From NCBI GenBank assembly GCA_002452745.1, contig DKFC01000043.1, positions 45,209 through 109,208 of the forward strand: a stretch of 64,000 nt of DNA, written 5' to 3'. The notes under the pieces were generated by a model. The model had not been told where the DNA came from, searched no databases, and saw only the letters and a list, made by a program, of their open reading frames with translations. This stretch comes from Firmicutes bacterium UBA6806. GTDB taxonomy: Bacteria; Bacillota; Clostridia; Peptostreptococcales; Acidaminobacteraceae. Every line of letters starts with the position of its first letter. Position 1 is the first letter of the stretch. Position numbers and translations under genes: made by a program. Below are positions 25,489 through 33,578 of this stretch, piece after piece.

Positions 25489-26067
25489 TCAAAAGATGTT
25501 TTCACACTGTTCCTCAAACGCCTTTAACAGTCTCAGCATTTCTGCACTTCTCTGCTCTGCAAGGCCTCGGGCTGATTTGAGTATCATCTCACTTGGATAT
25601 GTCTTCGCCCTGTTCATTGCCGTTTCATATGCTGTTCTCATTTCTTTGGGATTTCTGGAAAAATCACGCATCACGCCAACGATGCCCAACATATCCAATC
25701 GATCTGCATCCCCTAATAAAATAGCTTCTATACTGTTAACTTCACTTCCACTATGATGTACTTCAATGCACTCCAAAATATGTTTTATTTGACTCTGGCT
25801 CAGCCCCTGATTTAATGCCCTTTCCCCTAGATATGCCGCTGCAACTTCCAATGATTTTTCGACATGGTCTCTACCTTGCTCTAAAAACGTCGGATATGCG
25901 CCCCAGTCGTGAAGCCACAGGGCGATTTCCAATAGTTCCTCATTGTATTGTTTGGATGCTCCCAGTTCTAAAATATGCCTTTTTACCCGTTGGCAATGGG
26001 CATACCCCCAAGTTCCACAATATTCTTTAGTCTTTCTCTTAAGGTCATCTATCATCGCCTCAAACAT
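25489..26067 (-). CDS. HD-domain phosphohydrolase
   Basis: This 192-residue HD superfamily protein has His28 or so in the N-terminal helix, the His-Asp pair in LWLHDWG (about 50), later His residues in VEKSLEVAA and HHSG, and an Asp in LGDADRLD. These are the usual metal-site residues of small HD hydrolases acting on nucleotides or related phosphates. TAGGAGG precedes the start. The real substrate is not evident. Confidence 0.85.
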   Translation of the reverse strand: MFEAMIDDLKRKTKEYCGTWGYAHCQRVKRHILELGASKQYNEELLEIALWLHDWGAYPTFLEQGRDHVEKSLEVAAAYLGERALNQGLSQSQIKHILECIEVHHSGSEVNSIEAILLGDADRLDMLGIVGVMRDFSRNPKEMRTAYETAMNRAKTYPSEMILKSARGLAEQRSAEMLRLLKAFEEQCENIF

Positions 26068-26197
26068 ACTGCCTCCTATAATCGTTTTTACAATACATAA
26101 CTGCTACCATTTACTTTCAGTTACACCGTTAACCGTTCATATCTTCATTATATTGAGCTGATGTTTTTTTGACATATCAAATCGGAAGTATAAATTG

Positions 26198-27145
26198 TCA
26201 AATCGACAATTCTGATGATGCACTGCCTGCAATTCGGTTTTGAACTCTATAAGTGCTGGGGGACACGCTATGCAACTTGGTAAAAGATTTGTTAAAATGA
26301 CTGCTATCGCTAAACCCTGTCCTAGTGGCTATCTCATAAATTGAAATACTCGTATCCTGCAAAAATAGAGCGGCAATTTGCAGTCTAATCTTGATTAGAT
26401 GTTGGTTGAAAGTATCTCCTGTACTTGCCTTAAACCGTTCTTGTAAGGTTGTTCTATTTGTTCCAAGCTCTCTACACATAACGCCAAGTGTCAGTTTTTC
26501 CATGTAATGCTCATTTAAATAGCACAGGGCTTTCTCAACCAGTTCATCTTTGTTCTGGAGCTTATCCATGATCTGAACTTCACTGTCACTGTACAACTGA
26601 ACCACTTTGAACAGCAATTCAATTAAATAAGACCGCGCCATACACGACCAATATCGGTGACTCTGAGCTGATGTCTCAAAATCATGCTTTCGCAATAGTG
26701 TTTCAAAGACACTTAAAGTAAATGGGCTCAAATGAATATATCCCACCGTCCCTTCTATGTGTTCTGTAAAAGGTTTAAATAAAAAGGCATCTTGTCTAGT
26801 TGTCACGGGCAACTCAGAGTAGTCCGTCCTGAGCAATGAGTAATCCAAGTGTTTATTTACATAGCTTGGGTGAAACTCTATAAGAGAGACACATGTATTC
26901 TGCTCTGTTTCGAGCCTGAGTCCTTCCAATTCATTCAGACATACAATCGAGGGCGATGTGAGCTTGTGCCGAGTACCACAAACAGTGACCACACAACTAC
27001 CCGTTTGCATCAAGAGTATTTTGAGACTTGCACCACCTATCTGAACTTTGGAAAACTTCAAGTTCAATTGGGATATCACGCTGATATACTCTGCCCTGTG
27101 AAATCTCCTTACTTTCGTTTTTATTGAGTCCTCTCCCACTTGCAT
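26198..27145 (-). CDS. AraC-family transcriptional regulator
   Basis: This 315-residue protein has an N-terminal effector/dimerisation region and a C-terminal pair of helix-turn-helices (about 220-310) with the AraC signature IYEIATRTGFSDSSHFNKSF. ATG 27145 is chosen because AAGAGG lies six bases upstream; a TTG at 27178 is in frame but has no site. It could act on the adjacent HD/MFS genes or on a distant target. The stop codon region holds a small AATTGTC/GACAATT palindrome. Confidence 0.87.
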   Translation of the reverse strand: MQVGEDSIKTKVRRFHRAEYISVISQLNLKFSKVQIGGASLKILLMQTGSCVVTVCGTRHKLTSPSIVCLNELEGLRLETEQNTCVSLIEFHPSYVNKHLDYSLLRTDYSELPVTTRQDAFLFKPFTEHIEGTVGYIHLSPFTLSVFETLLRKHDFETSAQSHRYWSCMARSYLIELLFKVVQLYSDSEVQIMDKLQNKDELVEKALCYLNEHYMEKLTLGVMCRELGTNRTTLQERFKASTGDTFNQHLIKIRLQIAALFLQDTSISIYEIATRTGFSDSSHFNKSFTKLHSVSPSTYRVQNRIAGSASSELSI

Positions 27146-27197
27146 TATCAACCTCTTTTCCACACTTTGACGTTTCAATATAGTTCCATTATATCTG

Positions 27198-27257
27198 AAA
27201 AACGCCCCTCTTAATAGGCAACTTCTCTAAAATTGCCCTCCTAATCAAGGGACGTTT
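27198..27257 (-). terminator. Probable terminator of the Lrp-DMT operon
   Basis: AAACGTCCCT pairs with AGGGGCGTTT, enclosing a second GGCAA/TTGCC stem, and is followed by a short T-run on the minus strand. It lies between the DMT gene and the AraC gene. Confidence 0.55.
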
Positions 27258-27285
27258 ATCTTTTCTTATGCGCTTTTATATGATT

Positions 27286-28185
27286 TTAAATAAACATAAT
27301 ACCAACACCTGTCAGAGCAACCACTGTCCCTATGACTTCACGCAGAGCGACCTTTTCTCTTTTAAAGAAAAAGGCATACGGAATGAGGAGAACCGGTGTA
27401 ATTGAGGTCAGTGTTGATGCCACCCCCGGGTTAATTTTTTGAACTGCATAAAGGGAGAGTGAAATGCCCAGAAAAGGTCCGAAAAATGAACCAAGTGTCA
27501 GTGAAGCCAAAGCATCTTTTCGCTTAAAGGACTCACGGTATTTGGGCCAGTGGCCTCTAATTGTGAACAGCACTGCAAACCCCACTATCCCAGCAATCAG
27601 CCTGATCTGAGTGGCAGAAAATGGATCGTAATCTGCCATTCCAAATTTACCGAGAATGTATCCAGCCGCTTGCCCAAGAGCCCCGCCAAAAGCGAAGAGA
27701 ATTCCTATAACGGGATGGGAAAAAGACACTTTCCCGCTTCCCTTCTCTGCAACCAAAATGACAGATGCAATCCCAATCAGTGTCACGATCATCCCCCCAA
27801 CTTGGATTCCAGTCATTTTTTCCCCGAGGAATAAAAAGGCCATTATGCCACTCAGAGGTGGTACACTGGCATAGATGAGCATGGATATCCTTGATCCAAT
27901 CCGAACAAAGGCTTCAAATAACAGCATATCCCCTATGACAATTCCAACAAGCCCAGATAAAAATAACCACATCCATTCGCTTGGGTTTGCATCTGTTGGA
28001 AACAAATAACCTCTGGTCAGCAGTGTAAAAATTGATAGAAATGCCATTCCTATAAAAAGCCTCGTAAGGTTTAAGTTCATTGACCCTATTTTCTTGGCAC
28101 TGTGCTCAAATGAGGTCGCTGTAATTGCCCAGCAGAGTGCTGTCAACAGTGCCGCAATCTCACCTAAATAATTTTGAAATATCAT
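27286..28185 (-). CDS. EamA/DMT-family transporter
   Basis: This 299-residue protein has ten membrane helices in two EamA repeats (about 8-140 and 155-295), the drug/metabolite transporter fold. Such proteins commonly export amino acids or other metabolites. It lies 35 bases downstream of an Lrp/AsnC regulator in the same direction, a common pairing for amino-acid exporters. The substrate is inferred only. Confidence 0.9.
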   Translation of the reverse strand: MIFQNYLGEIAALLTALCWAITATSFEHSAKKIGSMNLNLTRLFIGMAFLSIFTLLTRGYLFPTDANPSEWMWLFLSGLVGIVIGDMLLFEAFVRIGSRISMLIYASVPPLSGIMAFLFLGEKMTGIQVGGMIVTLIGIASVILVAEKGSGKVSFSHPVIGILFAFGGALGQAAGYILGKFGMADYDPFSATQIRLIAGIVGFAVLFTIRGHWPKYRESFKRKDALASLTLGSFFGPFLGISLSLYAVQKINPGVASTLTSITPVLLIPYAFFFKREKVALREVIGTVVALTGVGIMFI

Positions 28186-28220
28186 GTGTCATCCCTCTTT
28201 ACTTTCTACGATTCTATATT

Positions 28221-28646
28221 TTACGACTTAAAGATGAAAACAGTATTGGTTGAAATAACGCTTTCAATTTGAAGCACTCGGTCGACGAATTTCGTAATGT
28301 CTTCTTGTGTATGACACATGACCCTTAAGAGCAAGCACCACTCCCCGGAAATCCTGTAGTGATCCTCAATGATTAGCTGGTTTGGCACCGATTCATAAAT
28401 ATCCTTCATCACCTTTTCATAACACATGCTTGCCACTTTTATATAGACAAACACCTGGATGTTAAAACCCAGTGCATCATAGTTCACTTTCGTCGTATAC
28501 CCCTCTATGACTCCAGATTTCTCCATTGCCATGATTCTAGCCCTTACTGCGGGTCTCGATAATTTAACGGATTGAGCTATGCGCTCATGAGACATCCGCC
28601 CATCTTCTTTCAAACACTTTAAAATATCAAAATCCAACGAATCCAT
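28221..28646 (-). CDS. Lrp/AsnC-family transcriptional regulator
   Basis: This 141-residue protein has an N-terminal helix-turn-helix (about 18-42, LSRPAVRARIMAME) and a C-terminal ligand-binding RAM domain. Lrp/AsnC regulators sense amino acids and often control adjacent transporters, here the EamA gene. TAGGAGAGG precedes the start. Confidence 0.92.
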   Translation of the reverse strand: MDSLDFDILKCLKEDGRMSHERIAQSVKLSRPAVRARIMAMEKSGVIEGYTTKVNYDALGFNIQVFVYIKVASMCYEKVMKDIYESVPNQLIIEDHYRISGEWCLLLRVMCHTQEDITKFVDRVLQIESVISTNTVFIFKS

Positions 28647-28897
28647 TTTACACCTCTCCTATATAAAAATATTATAGTCGTTTCATTTCATTTGAACAGC
28701 CTTTCATGACATTTCGAACGTTTTGTCTTATATTCGATTTCTTTATAGTTGTTTTTATGCCTTTTGGCAATCAATTCGTAAAATATATGTATGAATATTT
28801 GAAATCATCCTATTACATTTCCCAGTTCATTTCTCTACGCTGACGTTTCAATGCCATCCTCTTTCAAAATAAATCGTCCACATTCTAAAATAACCAT

Positions 28898-28926
28898 TTT
28901 ACAGACTGAATATGTGCCTTTATAAT
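28898..28926 (+). promoter_or_regulatory. Promoter of the isochorismatase-like gene
   Basis: TTTACA (28898-28903) and TATAAT (28921-28926) are 17 bases apart, about 80 bases before the start codon. The rest of the gene-free stretch 28647-29004 is AT-rich; the Lrp promoter should lie there, but no clear boxes were found. Confidence 0.55.
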
Positions 28927-29004
28927 TAAAGAAACTCTGGGTGTGACTTTATGATGCTTCACCCCGCTTACAGACACCCAAGCTCTAAGAAAGAGAGGTT
29001 AGAT

Positions 29005-29526
29005 ATGAATTCAATGGTTCTCATGGTCATCGATATGCAAAATACACTTGTGGAATCTGGGCCTTTTAACATCGAAAATGTCGTTGACAATATTAGTTCC
29101 CTAATTAAAAATGCTCGAAGTCAGGGAATTGAGGTCATTTATATTCAACATGACGACGGTGTCGGCTCTGATCTAGAAGACGGCACATATGGATGGGAAA
29201 TCTACAAGACTCTGTTGCCACATCCCGATGAGAAAGTCTTTAAAAAGTACTATAACAGCGCCTTTTATAAAACAGATTTACATGCTTATTTGCAATCGAA
29301 GGACATTAAAACAATCGTTTTGACGGGAATGCAGACAGAGTACTGTATAGATGCAACTTTGAGAAGCGCCTTTGACTTGTGCTACGAAATTCGAATCCCA
29401 GAAAACACAAATACAACTTTTGACAACGAGTTTCTGTCTGGTGACAAACTCTTCCAGTATCACAATTATAAAATTTGGGCCAACCGCTTTGCAAAGCTCA
29501 TTCCAGTTGAAGAGGCCTTTTTGTAA
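29005..29526 (+). CDS. Isochorismatase-like cysteine hydrolase
   Basis: This 173-residue member of the cysteine hydrolase family has the Asp-Lys-Cys triad Asp10 (MVIDMQ), Lys80/81 (FKKYYNSAF) and Cys114 (TGMQTEYCID). The family includes nicotinamidases and other amidases; the exact substrate is unknown. ATG 29005 is used because AGAGAGG lies six bases upstream; the earlier ATG at 28951 lacks a site. Confidence 0.87.
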   Translation: MNSMVLMVIDMQNTLVESGPFNIENVVDNISSLIKNARSQGIEVIYIQHDDGVGSDLEDGTYGWEIYKTLLPHPDEKVFKKYYNSAFYKTDLHAYLQSKDIKTIVLTGMQTEYCIDATLRSAFDLCYEIRIPENTNTTFDNEFLSGDKLFQYHNYKIWANRFAKLIPVEEAFL

Positions 29527-29593
29527 CAGGCCACTTTCAACTCTTTTATCACTGAGCGACCGCTCACTTGAAATGTCCATTTCATCTGAAAAC

Positions 29594-29710
29594 AAAAGAC
29601 CAAAAGCCAGCTCTATACTGAGGTGAACTACTCCCTCCCAAGTAAACATTAAAATCGTAAGTGGTTTACTCAGAGGGGACATCTCACCAAAAGAGAGCTG
29701 GCTTGTCTTT
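29594..29710. repeat. Long nested inverted-repeat element between convergent genes
   Basis: AAGCCAGCTCT (29604-29614) pairs perfectly with AGAGCTGGCTT (29694-29704). Nested inside are GGTGA/TCACC, CCCTC/GAGGG and AGTAAAC/GTTTACT stems, so about 107 bases can fold into one long interrupted hairpin. Outside it AAAGAC/GTCTTT also match. It may be a bidirectional terminator or a small non-autonomous element. Confidence 0.5.
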
Positions 29711-29735
29711 ATTTCGCTTATCACCCGATACGCTT

Positions 29736-31040
29736 TTATTCTTCTTTTGAATTGACGCTGATAGGTTCTATTAGAGTTCCTGAGTTTGCGTTGAATATGC
29801 ACCGATATCGGTTTTCTTCAAATTTTATAATCATCACATAAACCAGTCGTCCCATTTTATCTCTCATAAGTTCAATAGACTCTATTTCAGACTCTGAAAT
29901 CCCCGCCTTTTCCAAAACACTTGCCTCCGTTAACTCTGGTTCTTCAATCGGTATATTTTCAGGTTTTCTCATGCTGAGCTCACTGATAATGCCATGCTGT
30001 TCTATAATTATGTCCACTTGTTCATAGGCATCTTGTATCGACTGGTCTTTCGCCATGTAAATATAGTGAAATGCATAGATTAAATCATCCGAATCATAGA
30101 GTGGCTCTCTTTTATAAAGACTCACTTCTCGTCCTGTTTTAGCGATGACCTTTTCAGTCAAGCTATCTATTTCTGCCTCGCTCAATTTAACTGTAGGAAT
30201 CACGTAGCTCACGGCACTCACCGTGGCCACTTTGGTCTCTATATTATATTTGACTTTGTATTCGATTTTTCCGTCCAATAAGTCAGCGCCGGGAACCGTA
30301 TTCGATCCGCCAGTCCTAAAGACATAGACATCAGCTTCCCTAGACTTTTCTGAATCCTCTATGAGGTCTTGACCAGTTTGCAAGATGTCAAATACCGATT
30401 TACAGAACTGGCGCGTTTCATCGTTGATTTCTGCGGCTCTATCTATGCCATAATCTAAAAGGGCTTGATAAGTGTCCGTATGAATCAGCGCTTCTGCTTC
30501 GGATGAGAACTCCTCATAAATCTCAAAAATTCCTTGCCTAACCGCTTCGCTGTTTTCGAGGTTGTGGTATCCATTTCTATTTGTCATGAAAAGCGATTTA
30601 TGCATTTTAATCAACGATTCCGTGTAGCTGTAAACGCTTTTAAGATAGTCCATTTCTCGTTCACTAATGCTGTTATCTGATACAATCTGATCCAAGTTAC
30701 TCCCTAAATCTAGGTAGACATATATATAGTCATAGCGCCCTACATGGTGTAAGTAATCTGAGACATCTTCATTTGAAAATGAGAAATCTAGAAAAGTTGA
30801 TCTCTCTATGTATTTTGAGGGATTCTCAGCATTTGTCAGTCCTTCATCAAATGTCATTAGTTTAAAGAGTTCAAGGTTTACATCCTCAAGTGCCGTTTCC
30901 ATTTTATCAAAATCACGATATAAATCACGCTTATAATCGTCCAGCATCTCCTTGTTAGAGTCCAGATACCTAAAGCAGAATACACCGCCAATCACGATTA
31001 GTAAATACAGTATATTCTGAACTATTTTTTTACGCTTCAT
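29736..31040 (-). CDS. Membrane-anchored YpeB-like protein of uncertain function
   Basis: This 434-residue protein has one N-terminal membrane helix (about 8-24) and a large extracytoplasmic part. The N-terminal half is helical. The C-terminal half (about 245-425) resembles repeated PepSY-type modules, including segments with KLSEAEIDSLTEKVIAKTG and ENRYRCIFNANSGTLI. This layout recalls YpeB, a spore-germination partner protein, but overall similarity cannot be judged by eye. AAAAGGAG precedes the start. It diverges from a TPR membrane protein across 191 bases. Confidence 0.6.
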   Translation of the reverse strand: MKRKKIVQNILYLLIVIGGVFCFRYLDSNKEMLDDYKRDLYRDFDKMETALEDVNLELFKLMTFDEGLTNAENPSKYIERSTFLDFSFSNEDVSDYLHHVGRYDYIYVYLDLGSNLDQIVSDNSISEREMDYLKSVYSYTESLIKMHKSLFMTNRNGYHNLENSEAVRQGIFEIYEEFSSEAEALIHTDTYQALLDYGIDRAAEINDETRQFCKSVFDILQTGQDLIEDSEKSREADVYVFRTGGSNTVPGADLLDGKIEYKVKYNIETKVATVSAVSYVIPTVKLSEAEIDSLTEKVIAKTGREVSLYKREPLYDSDDLIYAFHYIYMAKDQSIQDAYEQVDIIIEQHGIISELSMRKPENIPIEEPELTEASVLEKAGISESEIESIELMRDKMGRLVYVMIIKFEENRYRCIFNANSGTLIEPISVNSKEE

Positions 31041-31231
31041 TTTGATTAAGCTCCTTTTCCATGTCTTGTATTATCTCTCCATACCAGTTTACCAAACCAA
31101 TTGAGATATTGTCATCAACAAATGATATCCATCTGCCCACATTTTATGTATCATCTACTCGATTAATCCATTATAATAGAAATAACCCATCAGCACTGAT
31201 ACTTAATTCTGTTTACCAAAGGAGTGAACCC

Positions 31232-32863
31232 ATGTCGAATCCCCCTAACACAACTGAAAAAAACAATCACAATCCACAGTTTTACATATACGAGGAAATT
31301 TTAGAGGAACTGAGCAGTCACAACTATGAACACGCTGAAAACTTGTCAACTTCTGCGCTGAAAAAGACGCCTATGGATACTTACTTGCTTCTTTTAAAAG
31401 GAGAATCTCTCTATAATCAAGGCTTTTACGCAGAGGCACTTGAGTTTTTTAAAAAGAGTTCTCCAGTGCAATCCAGCGATTATCTCTTTATTCGAATGGG
31501 AGACTGTTTAGATAAGCTCAGACAGCCACAAGTCGCCAGCACTTACTATATGAAGACATTAAACCTAAATACACCCCATAAGGGCTATGTATACAATAAG
31601 TTAAGTCGCCTTCATACACTTATGGGAAATGATAAAAAGGCCTATAAATATGAAAACTTAGCCGTTAAATACAGCGATACTTTTTATGCCAATATCAAAC
31701 CACCTTCACTCTCTAGTGGAGAAATCCGTCAGGGAAACCGTGAGACAGCCACAAAGCCCAAAGTCAAAAAATTTCAGTTCCTGCTTGTGTTGTTTGCTTT
31801 ACTGCCTTTGATTTCTTCTATTTTCCATGAGATAACTCAAATCTCTCCAAATAAAACCGTGGAGGTTGTATTGCCTACTTCCGAGGTTGTTGAAGTGGCT
31901 ATTCCAGTCAGTGAAGATACCCCACTGGAAACTAGGGAACTTCCGAGGTCACAGGATGGCGAAATCTACGCCGATGAGCAGTCAGCTGATTTCTATGATT
32001 ACTACGCCCTCTATGACTATGATTCCGAGTATGACTACACTTCCTTTGGAAACACCAACAGCAACATCATCTACGACAGTGTTGCCTGTCAAGATGACGG
32101 TCTCTTTTATTATTGGTATGACTCCGAAGTTATTCGAATTGACGACTCTGTTCCAGAAGAAGTTTCACTTTTCTCCGTGGACGATTTGAAATGCTTAAAT
32201 GCAATAAACGATCAACTGCTCTTTATCAAAAATCCGTTGACACCTGCAATTTCAACAGTTGCCTTTTACAGCCTCGACGGCGAGAACCTTCAGGAAGTAT
32301 ATGCGCCTTATGCTTCAAATCTCCTAACTGATTCAGACAATGCCTATTACATTACAAAAGATGGGGAGGATTCAGCGGTCTCCTTCTTTAAGCTATCTGA
32401 AAAAGATTCATCAGGCAGTTATAGCGCGCCGAATATTTCATATTTAAATCAAACAGAGGATTCTGTTTACTTTATAAGTGATGAAAAAATGTACAGACTC
32501 CCAAAGGATAAGCTCTATGGAAAAGAGGTTGATGCCTATTTGGAATCGGTAAAGGAAACTCTGACTGTTGATTTCTTAGTCGTGGAGGGGAACTACCTCT
32601 ACTACAGTAAAACCGGTTTAAATGGACTCTACCGAAATAGCCTCGGCACTGATCAAGAGGTTCTCATCAACAGTTCGTTTAATCCAGAACTGATGAACGC
32701 CAATGTCTATATGGATTCTATTTATCTCTCCAGCAAAGATGATCTAGAACGCGATACGATTATCATAGATAAATCTGGAGCATATCTAGAGACACAAGAG
32801 GCCTTTAGTGCCACCAATGTGCTGAGCGGCTATATGTTCTCAACCTTTGTGGAGGAGAAATGA
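31232..32863 (+). CDS. TPR membrane protein with a large external beta-rich domain
   Basis: This 543-residue protein (ATG 31232, AAGGAG seven bases upstream) has cytoplasmic TPR-like helices (about 25-150) and one membrane helix (about 172-192). A Tyr/Asp-rich acidic linker (about 235-270) follows, then a beta-rich region with repeated short motifs such as YYSKTGLNGLYR, suggestive of a propeller or DUF5050-like sensor fold. The function is unknown. The inside-TPR/outside-sensor layout suggests a transmembrane scaffold. A broken gene follows in the same direction. Confidence 0.65.
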   Translation: MSNPPNTTEKNNHNPQFYIYEEILEELSSHNYEHAENLSTSALKKTPMDTYLLLLKGESLYNQGFYAEALEFFKKSSPVQSSDYLFIRMGDCLDKLRQPQVASTYYMKTLNLNTPHKGYVYNKLSRLHTLMGNDKKAYKYENLAVKYSDTFYANIKPPSLSSGEIRQGNRETATKPKVKKFQFLLVLFALLPLISSIFHEITQISPNKTVEVVLPTSEVVEVAIPVSEDTPLETRELPRSQDGEIYADEQSADFYDYYALYDYDSEYDYTSFGNTNSNIIYDSVACQDDGLFYYWYDSEVIRIDDSVPEEVSLFSVDDLKCLNAINDQLLFIKNPLTPAISTVAFYSLDGENLQEVYAPYASNLLTDSDNAYYITKDGEDSAVSFFKLSEKDSSGSYSAPNISYLNQTEDSVYFISDEKMYRLPKDKLYGKEVDAYLESVKETLTVDFLVVEGNYLYYSKTGLNGLYRNSLGTDQEVLINSSFNPELMNANVYMDSIYLSSKDDLERDTIIIDKSGAYLETQEAFSATNVLSGYMFSTFVEEK

Positions 32864-32924
32864 TTAAGAAGCGCTTTCTTTAAGCTATTTTATTCAGAGT
32901 GGTTTATTCAAATTTTTTTTAGAA

Positions 32925-32950
32925 ATGTTTATATGAGATGTTTATATGAG
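32925..32950 (+). repeat. Tandem duplication of a 13-base unit
   Basis: ATGTTTATATGAG occurs twice in direct succession, just upstream of the broken gene at 32975, a sign of local replication slippage. Confidence 0.75.
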
Positions 32951-32974
32951 AATTAGAATTAAGGAGTTTTGCAA

Positions 32975-33453
32975 ATGAAAAAAAAAGAGTACTCCAAGTG
33001 TTATTTGTTATTGTATTGTTGTTTGCTGTGCATCTCTATGATCTAAATGAAAGCTCAAAAGCCTTTTATAATCGTTCTTACAAGTTACTAAGCCAACAAT
33101 TGCAGTTTGCTGATATGTAGCACTATCATTATGAGGGTGATGCCCTTATACACAACATAGTAATGACTCAAATTTATGCAGCAACAACTACAGCACTCCT
33201 AGGTAAAAGAAACGAAACTCGTATGCTTTATGAAAAATTTAGTTCGTTTTTTGATTTAATATCTATCATGCCCCTACCTGAAGGTACTGAAGATTCATTT
33301 TATGAAGGTCTTCATGAGATTTTCATAACAGTTAGTCAAATCTCTGCTGATTATAGAGTTAATAATATCAGCAAAACGGAATATAACAATTTACTTGAAC
33401 AAATGGATGCGTTGATAGCATTAATTTACGGAGAATCCTTTGAATGGCACTAG
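32975..33453 (+). pseudogene. Broken gene for a small membrane-anchored protein
   Basis: ATG 32975, eight bases after AAGGAG, begins a frame that fails because the run of A after ATG has nine bases. With a tenth A it would continue with a signal-anchor-like sequence (MKKKRVLQVLFVIVLLF) and about 45 further residues up to an in-frame TAG (33118-33120). The same frame then resumes and runs to 33453, adding about 110 residues of helical sequence. So a protein of about 160 residues is interrupted by one frameshift and one nonsense codon. The part from 33163 could still be translated, but no ribosome site precedes it. Confidence 0.65.
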
Positions 33454-33496
33454 TAGTTCAAAATTCCATATAGTAAATAATGGACTTACTCTTAAT

Positions 33497-33537
33497 AAAA
33501 GACTGAATCCCATATTTTGCGAGATTCAGTCCTTTTA
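33497..33537. terminator. Bidirectional terminator between the broken gene and the RND pump
   Basis: AAAAGACTGAATC pairs with GATTCAGTC-TTTT around an AT-rich loop, with A and T runs at the two edges. Confidence 0.75.
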
Positions 33538-33578
33538 TATCTATTCCAAATTTTCACATAAGCTATTGCCTATCATTT

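Noticed and set aside
26191..26209. AATTGTC-N5-GACAATT palindrome as a terminator of the AraC gene
   Set aside because: There is no T-run after it and it overlaps the stop codon; kept only as a remark.
33118..33120. TAG read as pyrrolysine
   Set aside because: No pyl genes or methylamine methyltransferase features are in the window, and the same gene has a frameshift.
33163..33453. A separate 96-residue gene
   Set aside because: It has no ribosome site, and the same frame extends upstream across a TAG to a plausible start, so it is better read as the tail of a broken gene.
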